DNA of 64,000 nt from Pirellulales bacterium (lineage in GTDB: Bacteria; Planctomycetota; Planctomycetia; Pirellulales; Lacipirellulaceae): positions 248,001 to 312,000 of the forward strand of contig JAHBXQ010000002.1 of assembly GCA_019636345.1 (NCBI GenBank), read 5' to 3'. Position 1 is the first letter of the stretch. Each line of letters starts with the position of its first letter. Positions 29,459-39,520 of the stretch are shown one piece after another. The position numbers were made by a program, and so were the translations under genes. A model generated the notes under the pieces. The model had not been told where the DNA came from. It ran no database searches and saw nothing but the letters and a program-made list of their open reading frames with translations.

Positions 29459-29488
29459 GGCCGTCCAGGGCGGAGAACCTGGACGGCC
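29459..29488. repeat. palindromic repeat, family A copy 2
   Basis: GGCCGTCCAGG (29459-29469) and CCTGGACGGCC (29478-29488) form an 11-bp perfect stem around GCGGAGAA. The GAGAACCTGG half matches copies 1 and 3. Confidence 0.55.
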
Positions 29489-29708
29489 CGCTTGGAGACT
29501 GAATGCGATCGAGGTCGGCAAATCCTCGCATTCAGGGGGCGTCGCGACGGCGACTTCCCGGCGATCAGCGGCTGCATTGTTGTTGCCCGCTCCGCTGCCG
29601 AGTAAGCTGTCAGTATTGTCGCGGCAACCTCGGCGTGTTCTTCCTCCTTCGTCGTCGACCAGGACGATGCAGCGTCGCGACGACGAATCTCATTCGGTGA
29701 GAGTGCTC

Positions 29709-30542
29709 ATGCTTACGCCCTGCGCCCGAATCAGCATCCTCGCGGGCCTCTTGTGCACGGCGTCCGTTTGTCGGGCCGACTTTCAACTTGTCGAGTCGCT
29801 CAGCATTCCGCCGTTCAATTCGCTGGCCCGCGGCGACGGCCAGTGGCACGCGGCGGGCATCACGGGTTGGTGGACGGTCGACGACTCGTTTTCCGCGCCG
29901 TACGCGATGACGGTCGCCAGCGGCTCGTTCAACGTGCTCGAACTCGCCTACGACGGCGCCCACAATCGGATGGTTTTGCTGGAGTTCAGTACAGGCGAAG
30001 TGCGGTTCCACGGAATGGACGGCAGCTTTCAGAGCTCGTTCGACACGGGGCTGGTCAGCGCCAACGGCTTGGCCCGCGATCCCCGCGACGGCAGCCTTTG
30101 GGTGAGCAACTTCAGCGGTTTCGTGCGCCACTACTCGGAGTCGGGCTCGCTCCTGAGCGGCTTCAACGCCGGCATGCTGCTTTCGGGCCTGACCTTCGAT
30201 CCGCGCAGCGATTCGCTGCTCGTCTTGCGGGCCGACGGTCCCGGCGGCATTGGCGGCTCGCTCGACGACGAGTTGTGGGAGTATTCCGCCACCGGCGCCA
30301 ATCTCGGCCGGCTTTGGAGCAGCGGCGAAATCCCCGGCAACGGCCACGGCCTGGAGTATCTCCCGGACGAGGGCAAGCTGTACGTGAAGTCGGGCGTCAA
30401 CCCGCAGCAGCCCACTGCGCCGTATAACGCGACGCGCATCTATCAGGACCTGGGGCGAATTCCCGAACCGCCGACCGCGGCGGGGGCGCTGGTCACGATG
30501 GCGGCGGTTGGCGCTTGGCGGATGCGACGGCGGATCGGTTGA
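29709..30542 (+). CDS. PEP-CTERM protein of unknown function
   Basis: A 277-residue exported protein. The signal peptide is ARISILAGLLCTASVCRA. A run of beta-propeller-like blades follows (FNVLELAYDGAHNRMVLLEF, GLARDPRDGSLWVSNFSG, GLTFDPRSDSLLVLRADG, GHGLEYLPDEGKLYVKSG). The end is a PEP-CTERM tail: RIPEPPTAAGALVTMAAVGAWRMRRR. It therefore resembles the protein at 1855-3027 but lacks the dockerin-like loop. The start at 29709 gives the signal peptide; ATG 29667 is possible. It converges on purQ. Confidence 0.8.
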   Translation: MLTPCARISILAGLLCTASVCRADFQLVESLSIPPFNSLARGDGQWHAAGITGWWTVDDSFSAPYAMTVASGSFNVLELAYDGAHNRMVLLEFSTGEVRFHGMDGSFQSSFDTGLVSANGLARDPRDGSLWVSNFSGFVRHYSESGSLLSGFNAGMLLSGLTFDPRSDSLLVLRADGPGGIGGSLDDELWEYSATGANLGRLWSSGEIPGNGHGLEYLPDEGKLYVKSGVNPQQPTAPYNATRIYQDLGRIPEPPTAAGALVTMAAVGAWRMRRRIG

Positions 30543-30590
30543 TCCACTGCGGTGCAGGCAGCGGCAGGATCGCGTTGCGACGTTTCTTGA

Positions 30591-30626
30591 GGCTGCTCCG
30601 TTCAGGTTCGAGAACCTGGGCGGCCC
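30591..30626. repeat. palindromic repeat, family A copy 3, between convergent genes
   Basis: CAGGTTC (30603-30609), GA, GAACCTG (30612-30618) form the perfect core, extended imperfectly by GGCTGCTCCG on the left and GGCGGCCC on the right. It sits between the convergent PEP-CTERM and purQ stops, so it may also act as a bidirectional transcription stop, although there is no T tract. Confidence 0.5.
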
Positions 30627-30628
30627 GG

Positions 30629-31411
30629 TTAGGCGAAGCAAGCCACTGCGTTCTTGAAGATTCTCAGGCCGGCGCCTTCGCTCAATTCCGGCTTGCGCGT
30701 CCACTGCGGGTGCTGCGTGCGGTCGATGAAGCGTTCCGGGTGGGGCATCAGACCGAAGACGCGGCCGGAGGCGTCGCACACGCCTGCGACGTCGGCGGTC
30801 GCGCCGTTGGGATTGTACGGTCGCGCGCTGCAGTCACCGCTCGCGGTCTGGTCTCCCGCAACGTACCGAAGCGCGAGCTGCCCCGCCGCTTCGAGTCGTG
30901 CGAGCGTCGCGTCGTCGCGGACGAGGAACCGCCCTTCGGCGTGAGCGATCGGCAGTTCCGCCGTGTCGATGCCGGCGAGGAACAAGCATTTCGGGCTCGT
31001 GTTCTTGAGCCGCACCCAGCGGTCCTGGTAGCGATGCGATTCATTCCAGGCGAGCGTCGCGGTCGGGCCTGCGGCGTCGTCGACGTCCAACAGGCCGCTC
31101 TTGATCAGGATCTGAAATCCGTTGCAAATGCCGAGGATCAATTTCCCCGCCTCGCGAAACGCGGCGAGCGACTCGGCGAGGTGATGGCGTAGCTGGTTGC
31201 CGTAGATGCGGCCTGCGGCGACGTCGTCGCCGTAGCTGAACCCCCCCGGCAAGCACAGGATCTGGAACTCCTCGGCCAGCCGCGGCGACTGGAGCCAGCG
31301 CCCCAGGTGGACGACCGTCGGTGCGCCGCCGGCGCGCTCGAAGGCGTAGGCGGTTTCGGCATCGCAATTGGTGCCGGGGGCGCGAAGGACAAGCACGCGA
31401 GGTGAGGCCAT
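30629..31411 (-). CDS. purQ: phosphoribosylformylglycinamidine synthase, glutaminase subunit PurQ
   Basis: A 260-residue class I glutamine amidotransferase that feeds ammonia to PurL in the fourth step of purine synthesis. The nucleophile is Cys96 in LGICNGFQIL; the catalytic His/Glu are in MPHPERF near residue 224. The N-terminus VLVLRAPGTNCDAETAYAFERAG is typical. The start at 31411 was chosen because upstream codons are low-complexity. It lies 112 bases downstream of purL on the same strand. Confidence 0.95.
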   Translation of the reverse strand: MASPRVLVLRAPGTNCDAETAYAFERAGGAPTVVHLGRWLQSPRLAEEFQILCLPGGFSYGDDVAAGRIYGNQLRHHLAESLAAFREAGKLILGICNGFQILIKSGLLDVDDAAGPTATLAWNESHRYQDRWVRLKNTSPKCLFLAGIDTAELPIAHAEGRFLVRDDATLARLEAAGQLALRYVAGDQTASGDCSARPYNPNGATADVAGVCDASGRVFGLMPHPERFIDRTQHPQWTRKPELSEGAGLRIFKNAVACFA

Positions 31412-31523
31412 GACAAACCGCAAAATGAATGACGCCAGTTGATTCGCTCGATACTCGTCACGCCGGCGACTTCGGCCGCGCCGGCCGTCGCAACTCGGCT
31501 GCACGCCGCTTGTTATCCGTCGC

Positions 31524-34460
31524 TCATGCCAACGCCGCCGACTGCCAGGCACGCTTCAACTCGCCGAGTTCCGCATCGACGAGCAGGTCCTCGCCCAGCG
31601 CGATTCGCAGCCGGTCGTCGCCGCTCACGACGCCGATCCGGGCATGCGGCACGCCGGCCGACAATTCGGCGAACCGAGGCGCGTCGGCGGCCGCGACCTC
31701 GCAGAGGAAACGGGTGTTCGATTCGCTGAACAATCGCCCGGTCGGCGTAACGGTTCCCTCGACCACGAGCGCGGCCGCGTCGACCGAGGCCCCGAGGCCG
31801 CCGGCGAAGGCCATCTCCGCGAGCGCTGCGGCGAGCCCCCCTTCGCTCAAGTCGTGGCACGCGGCGACCAGCCCCACGTCGATCGCGGCATGGATCGCCG
31901 CGAACGTCGCTTTGGCCCGCTCGGGGTTCACTTTCGGCACGTCGCCGCCGGTCGACTGATTGACCAGAGCGTAATGCGACCCGCCCAGCTCTTCGCTCGT
32001 CACGCCGACGACGAAGAGCAGATTGCCCGGCGCCTTGAGATCCATCGTGACGCACTTCGCGACGTCGGCGACCTGGCCCATGGCGCTGATCAGCAGCGAC
32101 GGCGGGATCGCGATCGTGCGCTTCCGGCCATCGTCGCCGACATAGCTGAATTCGTTGTTGAGGCTGTCCTTGCCGCTGATGAACGGGGTTTCCAGCACGA
32201 GCGACAGGTCGTGACAGGCGAGTGCCGCCCGGACAAGCGATCCTAGCGTGTCGTTCTTTTCGCAATCGCCCCAGCAGAAGTTGTCGAGCACCGCGATTCG
32301 CCGGGGATCGGCGCCGACCGCGACGCAGTTGCGGATTGCTTCGTCGATGGCGCTGGCGGCCATGTGGTACGTGTCGAACTCGCCGTAGCGGGGATTCATG
32401 CCGCAGGAGATCACGACGCCGCGGGGCGACCCGAGCACGGGACGAACGACCGCCGCGTCGCCGGGGCCGTCCTCGCAAACGCCCACCAGCGGTTTGATTG
32501 CGCTGCCCCCCTGCACTTCGTGGTCGTATTGGCGAATGATCCCTTCTTTGCTGGCGACGTTAAGCGAGCCGAGGATCAAGCGCAGCGACAAAGTGAAATC
32601 GACGTCGCTCGGCGCACGGAACGGCTGCGTCGCTTGCGGTTCGTACGCCGCTTGGCGGACGACCGGCGGCCGGCCGTTGTGAAGCAGGTCCATGGCCAGA
32701 TCGCCGACGACCGCGTCGTGATATTTGAGCACGAGGCGCCCCGTCGGCTCGAACCGTCCGATGACCGTCGCCTCGACCCCCTCGGCGGCGCACAAGTCGT
32801 GCAGCGCCTGCCAGCGCTCCTCGGGGACGCTCAGGACCATTCGCTCCTGGGCCTCGCTGATCCAAATTTCGGTGTAGGAGAGCCCGGCGTACTTGAGCGG
32901 GGCCTTGTCGAGCCACACCTCGGCGCCGATCTCCTCGCCCATCTCGCCGACGGCGCTGGAAAACCCGCCGGCGCCGCAGTCGGTGATCGCGGTGAACAGC
33001 CCCCGATCGCGGGCCGCGAGCACGACGTCGAGCACCTTCTTTTCCTCGATCGCGTTGCCGATCTGCACGGCTCCGCCGGAGAGGGACTCGCTCTCGTGGG
33101 TCAGCTCGGCGCTGGAGAACGTGGCCCCGTGGATGCCGTCGCGCCCGGTGCGGCCGCCGAGAGCGACGATCAGGTCGTGCGGCTGCGGCTGCTTGAACGA
33201 CTTGTCGCGCGGGATGAGTCCGACGCTGCCGCAGTAGACCAGCGGGTTGCCCAGGTACCGCTCGTCGAAGTACACGGCGCCGTTGACGGTGGGGATTCCC
33301 ATCCGGTTGCCGTAGTCGCGGACCCCCTCGACGACTCCGCGCATGACGAGTTGCGGGTGGAGCACCCCGGGGGGAAGCGTGTCGGCCGCGGTCTCGGGGG
33401 GAGCGAAGCAAAAGACGTCGGTGTTGGCAATCGGCTTGGCGCCCAACCCTGTGCCGAGCGTGTCGCGGATGACCCCTCCCAGCCCCGTGTTGGCGCCGCC
33501 GTACGGTTCCAGGGCCGACGGGTGGTTGTGGGTCTCGACTTTGAAGCAAATGTTGTGCTGGTCGTCGAATCGCACGATGCCGGCGTTGTCCTTGAACACG
33601 CTGACGCACCAGTCGTCGTCTCCCCAGCGGCGGCGCAGCTCCTGGGTGGCGGCGAAGATCGTCTCCTTGAGCATGTTGTCGAATCGCCGCTCGCCATGCT
33701 CGTCCCGATAGGCGATCCGCCCGGCGAGCGTCTTGTGGCTGCAGTGTTCGCTCCAGGTCTGGGCGAGCGTCTCCAACTCGACGTCGGTGGGGTCGCGGCC
33801 CAACTCGTCGAAGCAGCGCTGGATCGTATGCATCTCGGCGAGCTGCAGGTAGAGCTGTCCTTCGCGGGAGAGCCGCAGGAGCCCCTCGTCGTCGAGCCCC
33901 GCCAGCGGGACGTGCTGCAGCTCGAAGCGGTATTCGCTCCCCGACTCGAGCCGCTCGAAGGGGAGCGGCCCGACGACGGATCGCTCGATCGCGTCGTTGG
34001 CCAGCACCTTGGCCGCGATTCGCTCGACGTTCGGCCGATCGACTCCGGCGAACCAGTACTTGCGGAGGGTGCGGACCGCGTCGACCTCGACTCCCAGGTC
34101 GCGGGCCGCGGTCTCGGCGGTCTGGGCGACAGGGTCCATGACGCCCGGCTTGAGCAGCACTTGGACGAGCAGCACGGGCTCGTCCAACCCGCCGGCGGCC
34201 AGCCGCGCCGGGGGAGCGACCAGATCCGCATGCCCGATCGGCGCGACGACCGATACCTCGGCCACCGCGTCGGCGAACAGTTCCCGCGCCAGTTTGCGGG
34301 CGGCCGCCTCATCCAATTTCGGGCCTTGCACGAGATACCCGTGACACGCGGCGACGCGCAGCTCGTTTGCCAATCCCAGCGCCGCGGCGTCGGCGGCGAC
34401 CGCGGCCGCGGCCCCGTCGCGCTCGCCGGCCCGGCCGTGCAGGTCAATCTCCCAAAGCAT
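31524..34460 (-). CDS. purL: phosphoribosylformylglycinamidine synthase PurL with N-terminal PurS-like domains
   Basis: A 978-residue FGAM synthase. Residues 1-75 (containing [32 protein letters not shown]) and 92-170 ([42 protein letters not shown]) look like two PurS units fused to the small PurL architecture. The PurL core follows: [66 protein letters not shown], and in the second half [11 protein letters not shown] and [15 protein letters not shown]. No glutaminase domain is fused; purQ supplies it. The start at 34460 overlaps the end of tyrA by 17 bases, which supports translational coupling. Confidence 0.95.
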   Translation of the reverse strand: MLWEIDLHGRAGERDGAAAAVAADAAALGLANELRVAACHGYLVQGPKLDEAAARKLARELFADAVAEVSVVAPIGHADLVAPPARLAAGGLDEPVLLVQVLLKPGVMDPVAQTAETAARDLGVEVDAVRTLRKYWFAGVDRPNVERIAAKVLANDAIERSVVGPLPFERLESGSEYRFELQHVPLAGLDDEGLLRLSREGQLYLQLAEMHTIQRCFDELGRDPTDVELETLAQTWSEHCSHKTLAGRIAYRDEHGERRFDNMLKETIFAATQELRRRWGDDDWCVSVFKDNAGIVRFDDQHNICFKVETHNHPSALEPYGGANTGLGGVIRDTLGTGLGAKPIANTDVFCFAPPETAADTLPPGVLHPQLVMRGVVEGVRDYGNRMGIPTVNGAVYFDERYLGNPLVYCGSVGLIPRDKSFKQPQPHDLIVALGGRTGRDGIHGATFSSAELTHESESLSGGAVQIGNAIEEKKVLDVVLAARDRGLFTAITDCGAGGFSSAVGEMGEEIGAEVWLDKAPLKYAGLSYTEIWISEAQERMVLSVPEERWQALHDLCAAEGVEATVIGRFEPTGRLVLKYHDAVVGDLAMDLLHNGRPPVVRQAAYEPQATQPFRAPSDVDFTLSLRLILGSLNVASKEGIIRQYDHEVQGGSAIKPLVGVCEDGPGDAAVVRPVLGSPRGVVISCGMNPRYGEFDTYHMAASAIDEAIRNCVAVGADPRRIAVLDNFCWGDCEKNDTLGSLVRAALACHDLSLVLETPFISGKDSLNNEFSYVGDDGRKRTIAIPPSLLISAMGQVADVAKCVTMDLKAPGNLLFVVGVTSEELGGSHYALVNQSTGGDVPKVNPERAKATFAAIHAAIDVGLVAACHDLSEGGLAAALAEMAFAGGLGASVDAAALVVEGTVTPTGRLFSESNTRFLCEVAAADAPRFAELSAGVPHARIGVVSGDDRLRIALGEDLLVDAELGELKRAWQSAALA

Positions 34461-35310
34461 CGCGGATCCGTTTAGCGTCTTGCAGTTGTTCAGTGAGGGC
34501 CGGTCGATCGTCGGCGTCGATTGCGCGGGCGATCGATTCGAGCCGGTGCTCGAACCGCCGCAGCGCATCGAGCACCGCCGCCCGGTTTTGAGTGAAGATT
34601 TGCGTCCACAGGTTTGCGTCCCCGGCAGCGACGCGGGTCGTGTCGCCCCAGCCGGTCGCGGCCAGTTGCAGCCAATCCTCCGGCGTGGCCGCGGCGAGCG
34701 CGGAGGCCACGAGGTGCGGCAAGTGGCTCGTCGCCGCGACCGCCTGATCGTGGTCGTGGGGGGAGAGCCGGACGACGTCCGCTCCGAGAGCTTCCCAGAA
34801 CTCGGCGATCCGCTCGACCAGCGCCGGGGCGGTGTCGTCCTCCGGGGTGACCACCACGGTTCGGCCCTCGAACAAATCAGCCCGTGCGAACTCCGGCCCC
34901 GTCCGGTGATCCCCCGCCAGGGGGTGGCTCCCCACGAACCGGTTCGGCCCGGGGCGAAGCTGGGGCAAGTCGGCGGAAACGGGCTCGCGCAACTCACGGC
35001 AAATCGCCGCCTTGGTGCTCCCCGCGTCGGTCATCAGGGCCTTGGGGGCGAAGAAAGCGGCGGATCGCAAGGCGTCGACGATGCCGTCGACCGGGGTGGC
35101 GACGATCACCAGGTCCGCCTCGGCGACCCCCTCGACGAAGCGGGTCGTCGCCCGGTCGAGCGCCCCGCGGTCGAGGGCCTTGTCGAGCGACCCCTGCCGC
35201 CGGCCGACGCCGATCACTTCGCCGGCGACGCCCCGGCCGCGCGCGGCCAACCCGATCGACCCTCCGATGAGGCCGACGCCGACAATCGCCACTCGGTGGA
35301 ACAGAGGCAT
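34444..35310 (-). CDS. tyrA: prephenate dehydrogenase (TyrA family)
   Basis: A 288-residue NAD(P)-dependent dehydrogenase of tyrosine synthesis, acting on prephenate or arogenate. The Rossmann motif is [21 protein letters not shown] near residue 7; then come [62 protein letters not shown] and the substrate-binding region [21 protein letters not shown]. There is no ACT or chorismate mutase domain. The start at 35310 removes an unconserved N-terminal extension. Its last 17 bases overlap the purL start, giving a tyrA-purL-purQ order on the minus strand. Confidence 0.93.
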   Translation of the reverse strand: MPLFHRVAIVGVGLIGGSIGLAARGRGVAGEVIGVGRRQGSLDKALDRGALDRATTRFVEGVAEADLVIVATPVDGIVDALRSAAFFAPKALMTDAGSTKAAICRELREPVSADLPQLRPGPNRFVGSHPLAGDHRTGPEFARADLFEGRTVVVTPEDDTAPALVERIAEFWEALGADVVRLSPHDHDQAVAATSHLPHLVASALAAATPEDWLQLAATGWGDTTRVAAGDANLWTQIFTQNRAAVLDALRRFEHRLESIARAIDADDRPALTEQLQDAKRIRDALGD

Positions 35311-35806
35311 CGGTTCGTGCAGGGGGAGGGGGGCTTGTGCTTTGACGCAGGCAGATCTCGGGCTGGCGACGCCCGCTCGATGGCAGCCTCTCGCTCGAGT
35401 CGGGCGAAAACGGCCAAGTCGGTCGCCGTCGTGTTGCACATGGCGCTTGCCGCCGCTTAGGCATGCAGACGCGACAGGGCCGGCATTCTAGCAAAATGGC
35501 AGGCCCTTGCAGGGGGGCGCGTCGGGCGTTCAATTGTCCCGCGTCGCAATCGTCGCAAACGGAGTCGTCGCATGCAAACTGCCGCGAAAAGAAGGATTTT
35601 CTTTCTGAACCGACTTGCCAAATCGGCTTCCATACCGCTTCTGCGGTAGAATATCGAACGCCGGGGAGCGAATTGGGGGCGACGCTCAAGCCGCGAGCTA
35701 GCACGCCCGATTAATCCACGGCGGACAACCGCAATCGCCGGACCCAAGCCGTCGCGTTGGCGTCGTTTTGGTCCGCTGGGTCGTTCACTCTGAAAGGGTC
35801 CGTTCC
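35311..35806. other. divergent intergenic region between tyrA and the DUF1573 gene
   Basis: These 496 bases hold no recognised gene. A small perfect palindrome TACCGC-TTCT-GCGGTA lies at 35633-35648, directly before a TAGAAT hexamer (35646-35651) that could be a -10 element for the plus-strand gene; no good -35 was found. Promoters for both divergent genes should be here. Confidence 0.5.
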
Positions 35807-36910
35807 GTGGTCCGCACGCTCAGTTTTTCGACATGGGTCCTGAGTCTGGCGACGCTGCTGGGATTGCCGCCGGCGGTCGTTTCCGCCCAAGAATGGGCCG
35901 AGAAAATGTTCGGAGCCCGCGAGCACGACTTCGGTTCGGTCGCCCGCGGCGCCGACACCGAGTACCGGTTCGAGATCACGAACATCTATAAGCAGGACAT
36001 GAACGTCGTGGGCGTGCGGTCGAGTTGCGGCTGCACGAGCCCGTCGCTGGAAAACGCCAAGGGCGAGGCGGTCCAGCAAATGACCCTCAAGACCTACGAG
36101 AAGGGCTACGTCGTCGCCAAGTTCAACACCCGGACCCACCTGGGGATGAAGGGGGCGACATTGACCGTCACGTTCGGCTCGCCCTACATCGCCGAGGTCC
36201 AGGTCCGCGTTCACGGGAACATCCGCAGCGACGTGGTCTTCACGCCCGGCGCCGTCGAGTTCGGCGAGGTCGACGAAGGGGCCGCCCACGAGGCCCGCGT
36301 CAACGTGACTTACGCCGGTCGTTCCGATTGGGCGATCACCGACGTCCTGAACGACAACGACAATTTCGAGGTCGAGCTCAATCAGGTTGAACGGACCGGC
36401 GGGCGCGTGACCTACAACCTGCTGGTCCGGCTGCGGCCGGAGGCGGAGGCGGGCTACGTCAAGGATCAGCTCACCGTCGTCACGAACGACGCCGTTGTCA
36501 GCAATCAGCGGATTCCGCTCTACGTCAGCGGACACGTTCGGCCCGAGTTCTCCGTGAAGCCGGAGATGCTCGTCTTGGGCGACATGCCGCCGGGGACCGA
36601 GGTAACCAAGAAGATCGTCGTCCGCGGGCGCGAGCCGTTTAAGATTCTCGACGTTTCCTGCGGCGACGAGTGCTTCGCCTTCCAGACCGACAGCCAATCG
36701 AAGACCGTCCATCTGGTCGACGTTACGTTCCGCGCCGGGGACGCCCCGGCGAAGTTTTCGACCCCCATCACGATCGTCACCGATCGGGGCGAAAATCGCG
36801 GCCCGAGGTTCACCGCCACCGCCAATGTCGTCGCCCCGGCGCCGGTGTCGCCGGCTCCCGTCGACGACGACGCGGTCGAGCCCGCGGCCCGCATCTCCGC
36901 CGCCCGATAA
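35807..36910 (+). CDS. DUF1573 exported protein
   Basis: A 367-residue protein with a signal peptide (LSFSTWVLSLATLLGLPPAVVSA) and an N-terminal DUF1573 domain: HDFGSVARGADTEYRFEITNIYKQDMNVVGVRSSCGCTSPSLE, with the characteristic SSCGCT. Further Ig-like beta segments follow (VEFGEVDEGAAHEARVNVTYAGRSDWAI, LVLGDMPPGTEVTKKIVVRGREPFKILDVSCGDECF). The function of the family is unknown. GTG at 35807 was preferred over TTG at 35768 because it places the signal peptide at the start and has AAAGGG eight bases upstream. Confidence 0.85.
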   Translation: MVRTLSFSTWVLSLATLLGLPPAVVSAQEWAEKMFGAREHDFGSVARGADTEYRFEITNIYKQDMNVVGVRSSCGCTSPSLENAKGEAVQQMTLKTYEKGYVVAKFNTRTHLGMKGATLTVTFGSPYIAEVQVRVHGNIRSDVVFTPGAVEFGEVDEGAAHEARVNVTYAGRSDWAITDVLNDNDNFEVELNQVERTGGRVTYNLLVRLRPEAEAGYVKDQLTVVTNDAVVSNQRIPLYVSGHVRPEFSVKPEMLVLGDMPPGTEVTKKIVVRGREPFKILDVSCGDECFAFQTDSQSKTVHLVDVTFRAGDAPAKFSTPITIVTDRGENRGPRFTATANVVAPAPVSPAPVDDDAVEPAARISAAR

Positions 36911-37113
36911 GCTTTACGCGCCCGCTTGTTCCTCCCTAGCGGCGTGCGACGTCGCACGCTTGCGCAACTCTCGCCACGGGCGAAACTGGCCGGGGCGCCG
37001 GCGCTACGCTACCATGGTCTCAAGCGACGCGACGTGTGTCGCCCGCGTTCGTCTGCGGGTGAGCGCCGTGGTTCGGTCGTCTCTTGTTCCGGCGTCTGGT
37101 CTTGGGGGCAATC

Positions 37114-37824
37114 ATGCGGTCTTCGGTTCTCGGTTTTGCGGCGGCAGGGGTCATGTGCGCGGCGGCGACCGCTTCGGCCCTTGAGTTCGTCCCCCTGTTC
37201 GACGGCAAGTCGATCGACGGCTGGATCAAGCGGGGCGGCAAGGCCGAGTATCGCATCGAGGAGGGCGCCATCGTCGGCGTCTCGCAGACGAACACCGAGA
37301 ATACGTTCCTCTGCACCCCCCGCGACTACGCCGACTTCGTCCTTGAGGTCGAGGTGAAGGTCGACGCCGGGCTCAATTCCGGCATTCAGATTCGCAGTCT
37401 GTGCAAGGACGAACCGCAGGAGTTCGCAGCGACCGACGCCAAAGGCAAGCCGATCCAGGTCAAGATTCCGGCCAAGCGAGTGCACGGCTATCAGGTTGAG
37501 ATCGATCCCTCGGAGCGGGCTTACTCGGGGGGCATTTACGACGAGGCCCGTCGCGGGTGGCTCTTCGATCTCCCGGGGGACGAACACAAAGCGGCTCGCG
37601 GGGCCTTCAAGGTCGGCCAATGGAACAAGTACCGCATCGAGTGCCGCGGTTCTTCGATCAAGACCTGGATCAACGGCGTCCCGGTCGCCGACCTTTCGGA
37701 CGAGATGACTCCTGCGGGCTTCATCGGGCTGCAAGTCCACTCGATCGGCGGCGACGAGAAGCTCGCCGGCAAAGAAGTCCGGTGGCGCAACCTGCGGATC
37801 GCGGAAATCAAGGCGGAGGAATAA
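37114..37824 (+). CDS. DUF1080 (3-keto-disaccharide hydrolase-type) exported protein
   Basis: A 236-residue exported protein with a signal peptide ([20 protein letters not shown]). It has a single DUF1080 concanavalin-like domain: [109 protein letters not shown] and GFIGLQVHS. Some family members hydrolyse 3-keto-glycosides; whether this one does is unknown. It lies 203 bases after the DUF1573 gene. Confidence 0.9.
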   Translation: MRSSVLGFAAAGVMCAAATASALEFVPLFDGKSIDGWIKRGGKAEYRIEEGAIVGVSQTNTENTFLCTPRDYADFVLEVEVKVDAGLNSGIQIRSLCKDEPQEFAATDAKGKPIQVKIPAKRVHGYQVEIDPSERAYSGGIYDEARRGWLFDLPGDEHKAARGAFKVGQWNKYRIECRGSSIKTWINGVPVADLSDEMTPAGFIGLQVHSIGGDEKLAGKEVRWRNLRIAEIKAEE

Positions 37825-37856
37825 CCGGCCGCCGCGTCGGCTGCGTCTGCGAATTG

Positions 37857-39215
37857 CTACAAATTCTTGCACCGCGAGCAGGGACAGCGATCCGGGCAGC
37901 AGGTCGGCGGTTGGCACTGGGTGCATGGGCCGTTGCAGCAGCCTTCGGTGCAGAGCGACGGGGCGAAACCGCACTCCAGCGCGAGCACGCCCTGGGCCCG
38001 CTTGAGTTGCGTCTCGGCCAGCTTCAGGGCCGTCACCCGAGCGACCAGTTCGCCTTCCGCCTCGTAGAGCAGGGTGCGAGCCTGGCTGATCTCCAAGGCG
38101 CTGGAGTCGTCGACGTCCCGCTTGGCGGTGAGCCGGTAGAGTTGCTCGCGGCGTTGGGCGACCCGCTGTCGGGCGTACAGCACGCGCTGCTGCTGCGAGG
38201 CGATTTCGTAGGACGCCCCTTTGATCTCGCCGATCGCAAGATTCTCGGTGTCGGTGAGCAGCATGGCGACCTGTCGGCAGCGGATCGGCAGTTCCGACTC
38301 GTAGCAATTCAAGCACCGGAGCCGGTGGACGAGCCCTTCGGTCGGCTCGACCGCCCCGAGCGTGCCGTCGGCCATCTGCAGCACTCCGCGAGCGACACGC
38401 AGGGTGCGCCGCTCGAGATTGCAGTGCAGCAGGTAGAGTCCTCGCAGGTCGTAGCGGGTGGCCAGCCCCTCGGCGACGTCGTCGGCCGGGTCGCGCGGCG
38501 TCAGGTCGGGTCGCCAATCGATCCGCGGCCACACGAACGGCTGTTCTTCGACGGGGCAGCCGACCAGTTTCTTCACCTGCCCGTTGAGCTGCAGCCGCTG
38601 CAGTTGGAGTTGAACGCGGCGGTCGAGGAGGTCGTAATAGCTGGCCGCGACGTCGCCGCGATTGACGCTGATCGGCAGGCCCGACTTTTCGATCTCCTCG
38701 GCCCGTTCGAGCGACGTGCGCGACTCGTCAATCGCACGATCGAGGAAGAACGACTGGGCCTCGAGCCCGGCCAGTTGATAGTAGGCCGTCAGGGCGTCGG
38801 CAGCCGCCTTGTTCCGCAGGTCGATCGCGTGGAGCGACAACAGGTCGCGGAACAGACATTGATTGCGAGCCACGTACTTCGAGTCGCACTCGATGATCAC
38901 CTTGGCCCAATGTCGCTCGAGCTCGATCATGTTGGCCGTGTTGCAGTTGGCGGCCGCGGTGCATTGGCACTCGTCGGGGGCGAGCACCATGTAGGTCTCG
39001 CTCGGCGTGGGCAGCGGCGTAACGATGCAGGTCTCGGTCGCGCACTCGGGGACCAGCCGGGCAAGTTCGGGGGGCTCACCGTCGGCGAATCCCAGTTCCT
39101 GGCGGCATGGGATCGTCGGCGTGGCAGGCACGCACCCCCCGTTGGGGCACTTGCAGCCCGTTACGATCGCTGCGGCGAGCAGGATCGGAATGACAGCATT
39201 TTGCGGTACAGACAT
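37857..39215 (-). CDS. TolC-like outer-membrane lipoprotein, Cys-rich
   Basis: A 452-residue predicted lipoprotein (lipobox IVTGC near residue 21). The body has two long heptad-rich helical regions (about 105-210 and 290-420), as expected for TolC/outer-membrane efflux proteins: YYDLLDRRVQLQLQRLQLNGQVKKLVG and LYEAEGELVARVTALKLAETQLKRAQGVLAL. The N-terminal 60 residues and the last 30 are unusually rich in cysteine (CTEGCCNGPCTQCQPPTCC). The start at 39215 gives the lipoprotein signal; the 33-codon extension upstream does not. No pump or fusion-protein gene is adjacent. The partner is unknown. Confidence 0.65.
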   Translation of the reverse strand: MSVPQNAVIPILLAAAIVTGCKCPNGGCVPATPTIPCRQELGFADGEPPELARLVPECATETCIVTPLPTPSETYMVLAPDECQCTAAANCNTANMIELERHWAKVIIECDSKYVARNQCLFRDLLSLHAIDLRNKAAADALTAYYQLAGLEAQSFFLDRAIDESRTSLERAEEIEKSGLPISVNRGDVAASYYDLLDRRVQLQLQRLQLNGQVKKLVGCPVEEQPFVWPRIDWRPDLTPRDPADDVAEGLATRYDLRGLYLLHCNLERRTLRVARGVLQMADGTLGAVEPTEGLVHRLRCLNCYESELPIRCRQVAMLLTDTENLAIGEIKGASYEIASQQQRVLYARQRVAQRREQLYRLTAKRDVDDSSALEISQARTLLYEAEGELVARVTALKLAETQLKRAQGVLALECGFAPSLCTEGCCNGPCTQCQPPTCCPDRCPCSRCKNL

Positions 39216-39520
39216 AACGATCGCTGAAATAGGCGTGATCGGACCCGTTCCCCCCTGGTTATCGTGTGCCGGTGGTTCCCGAAGCACGCGTCGTCCGTGA
39301 TTTTCCGCATGCACCGCTCGGGCAATTCTTGCCGGTTGTCCTCACGGCGCCGGCTGTCGCGGTCGTGCGGGCCCGATGGCCGAACTCGCGCCGGCGCGGC
39401 CTCGGTCGGCATCCGCCGCTGGCGCCGCTGGCGCGGGGTTCGCCTTGTCCGTACCGGCGAGTTTTCCTACCGTTCGCACGCAACTTCTCCAGTTCAGGCC
39501 CGTTTTCTTCGCCCCCGCTC
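39216..39520. other. divergent intergenic region
   Basis: These 305 bases lie between the starts of the TolC-like lipoprotein gene (minus) and a conserved hypothetical gene (plus). They are very GC-rich and no repeat, hairpin or consensus promoter stands out. Confidence 0.45.

Larger units (their letters stand above)
29035..29708. other. repeat-rich intergenic region
   Basis: No gene is credible in these 674 bases. The first 200 bases are richer in A and T than the surroundings and carry four copies of AGCAAAACT(C) (29085, 29108, 29208, 29228). Two perfect palindromes follow at 29372-29400 and 29459-29488. The region may be the remains of a mobile element or a nest of REP-type sequences. Confidence 0.55.

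Noticed and set aside
32364-34475. 703-codon plus-strand frame opposite purL
   Set aside because: purL on the minus strand is fully conserved here; the plus frame is low-complexity.
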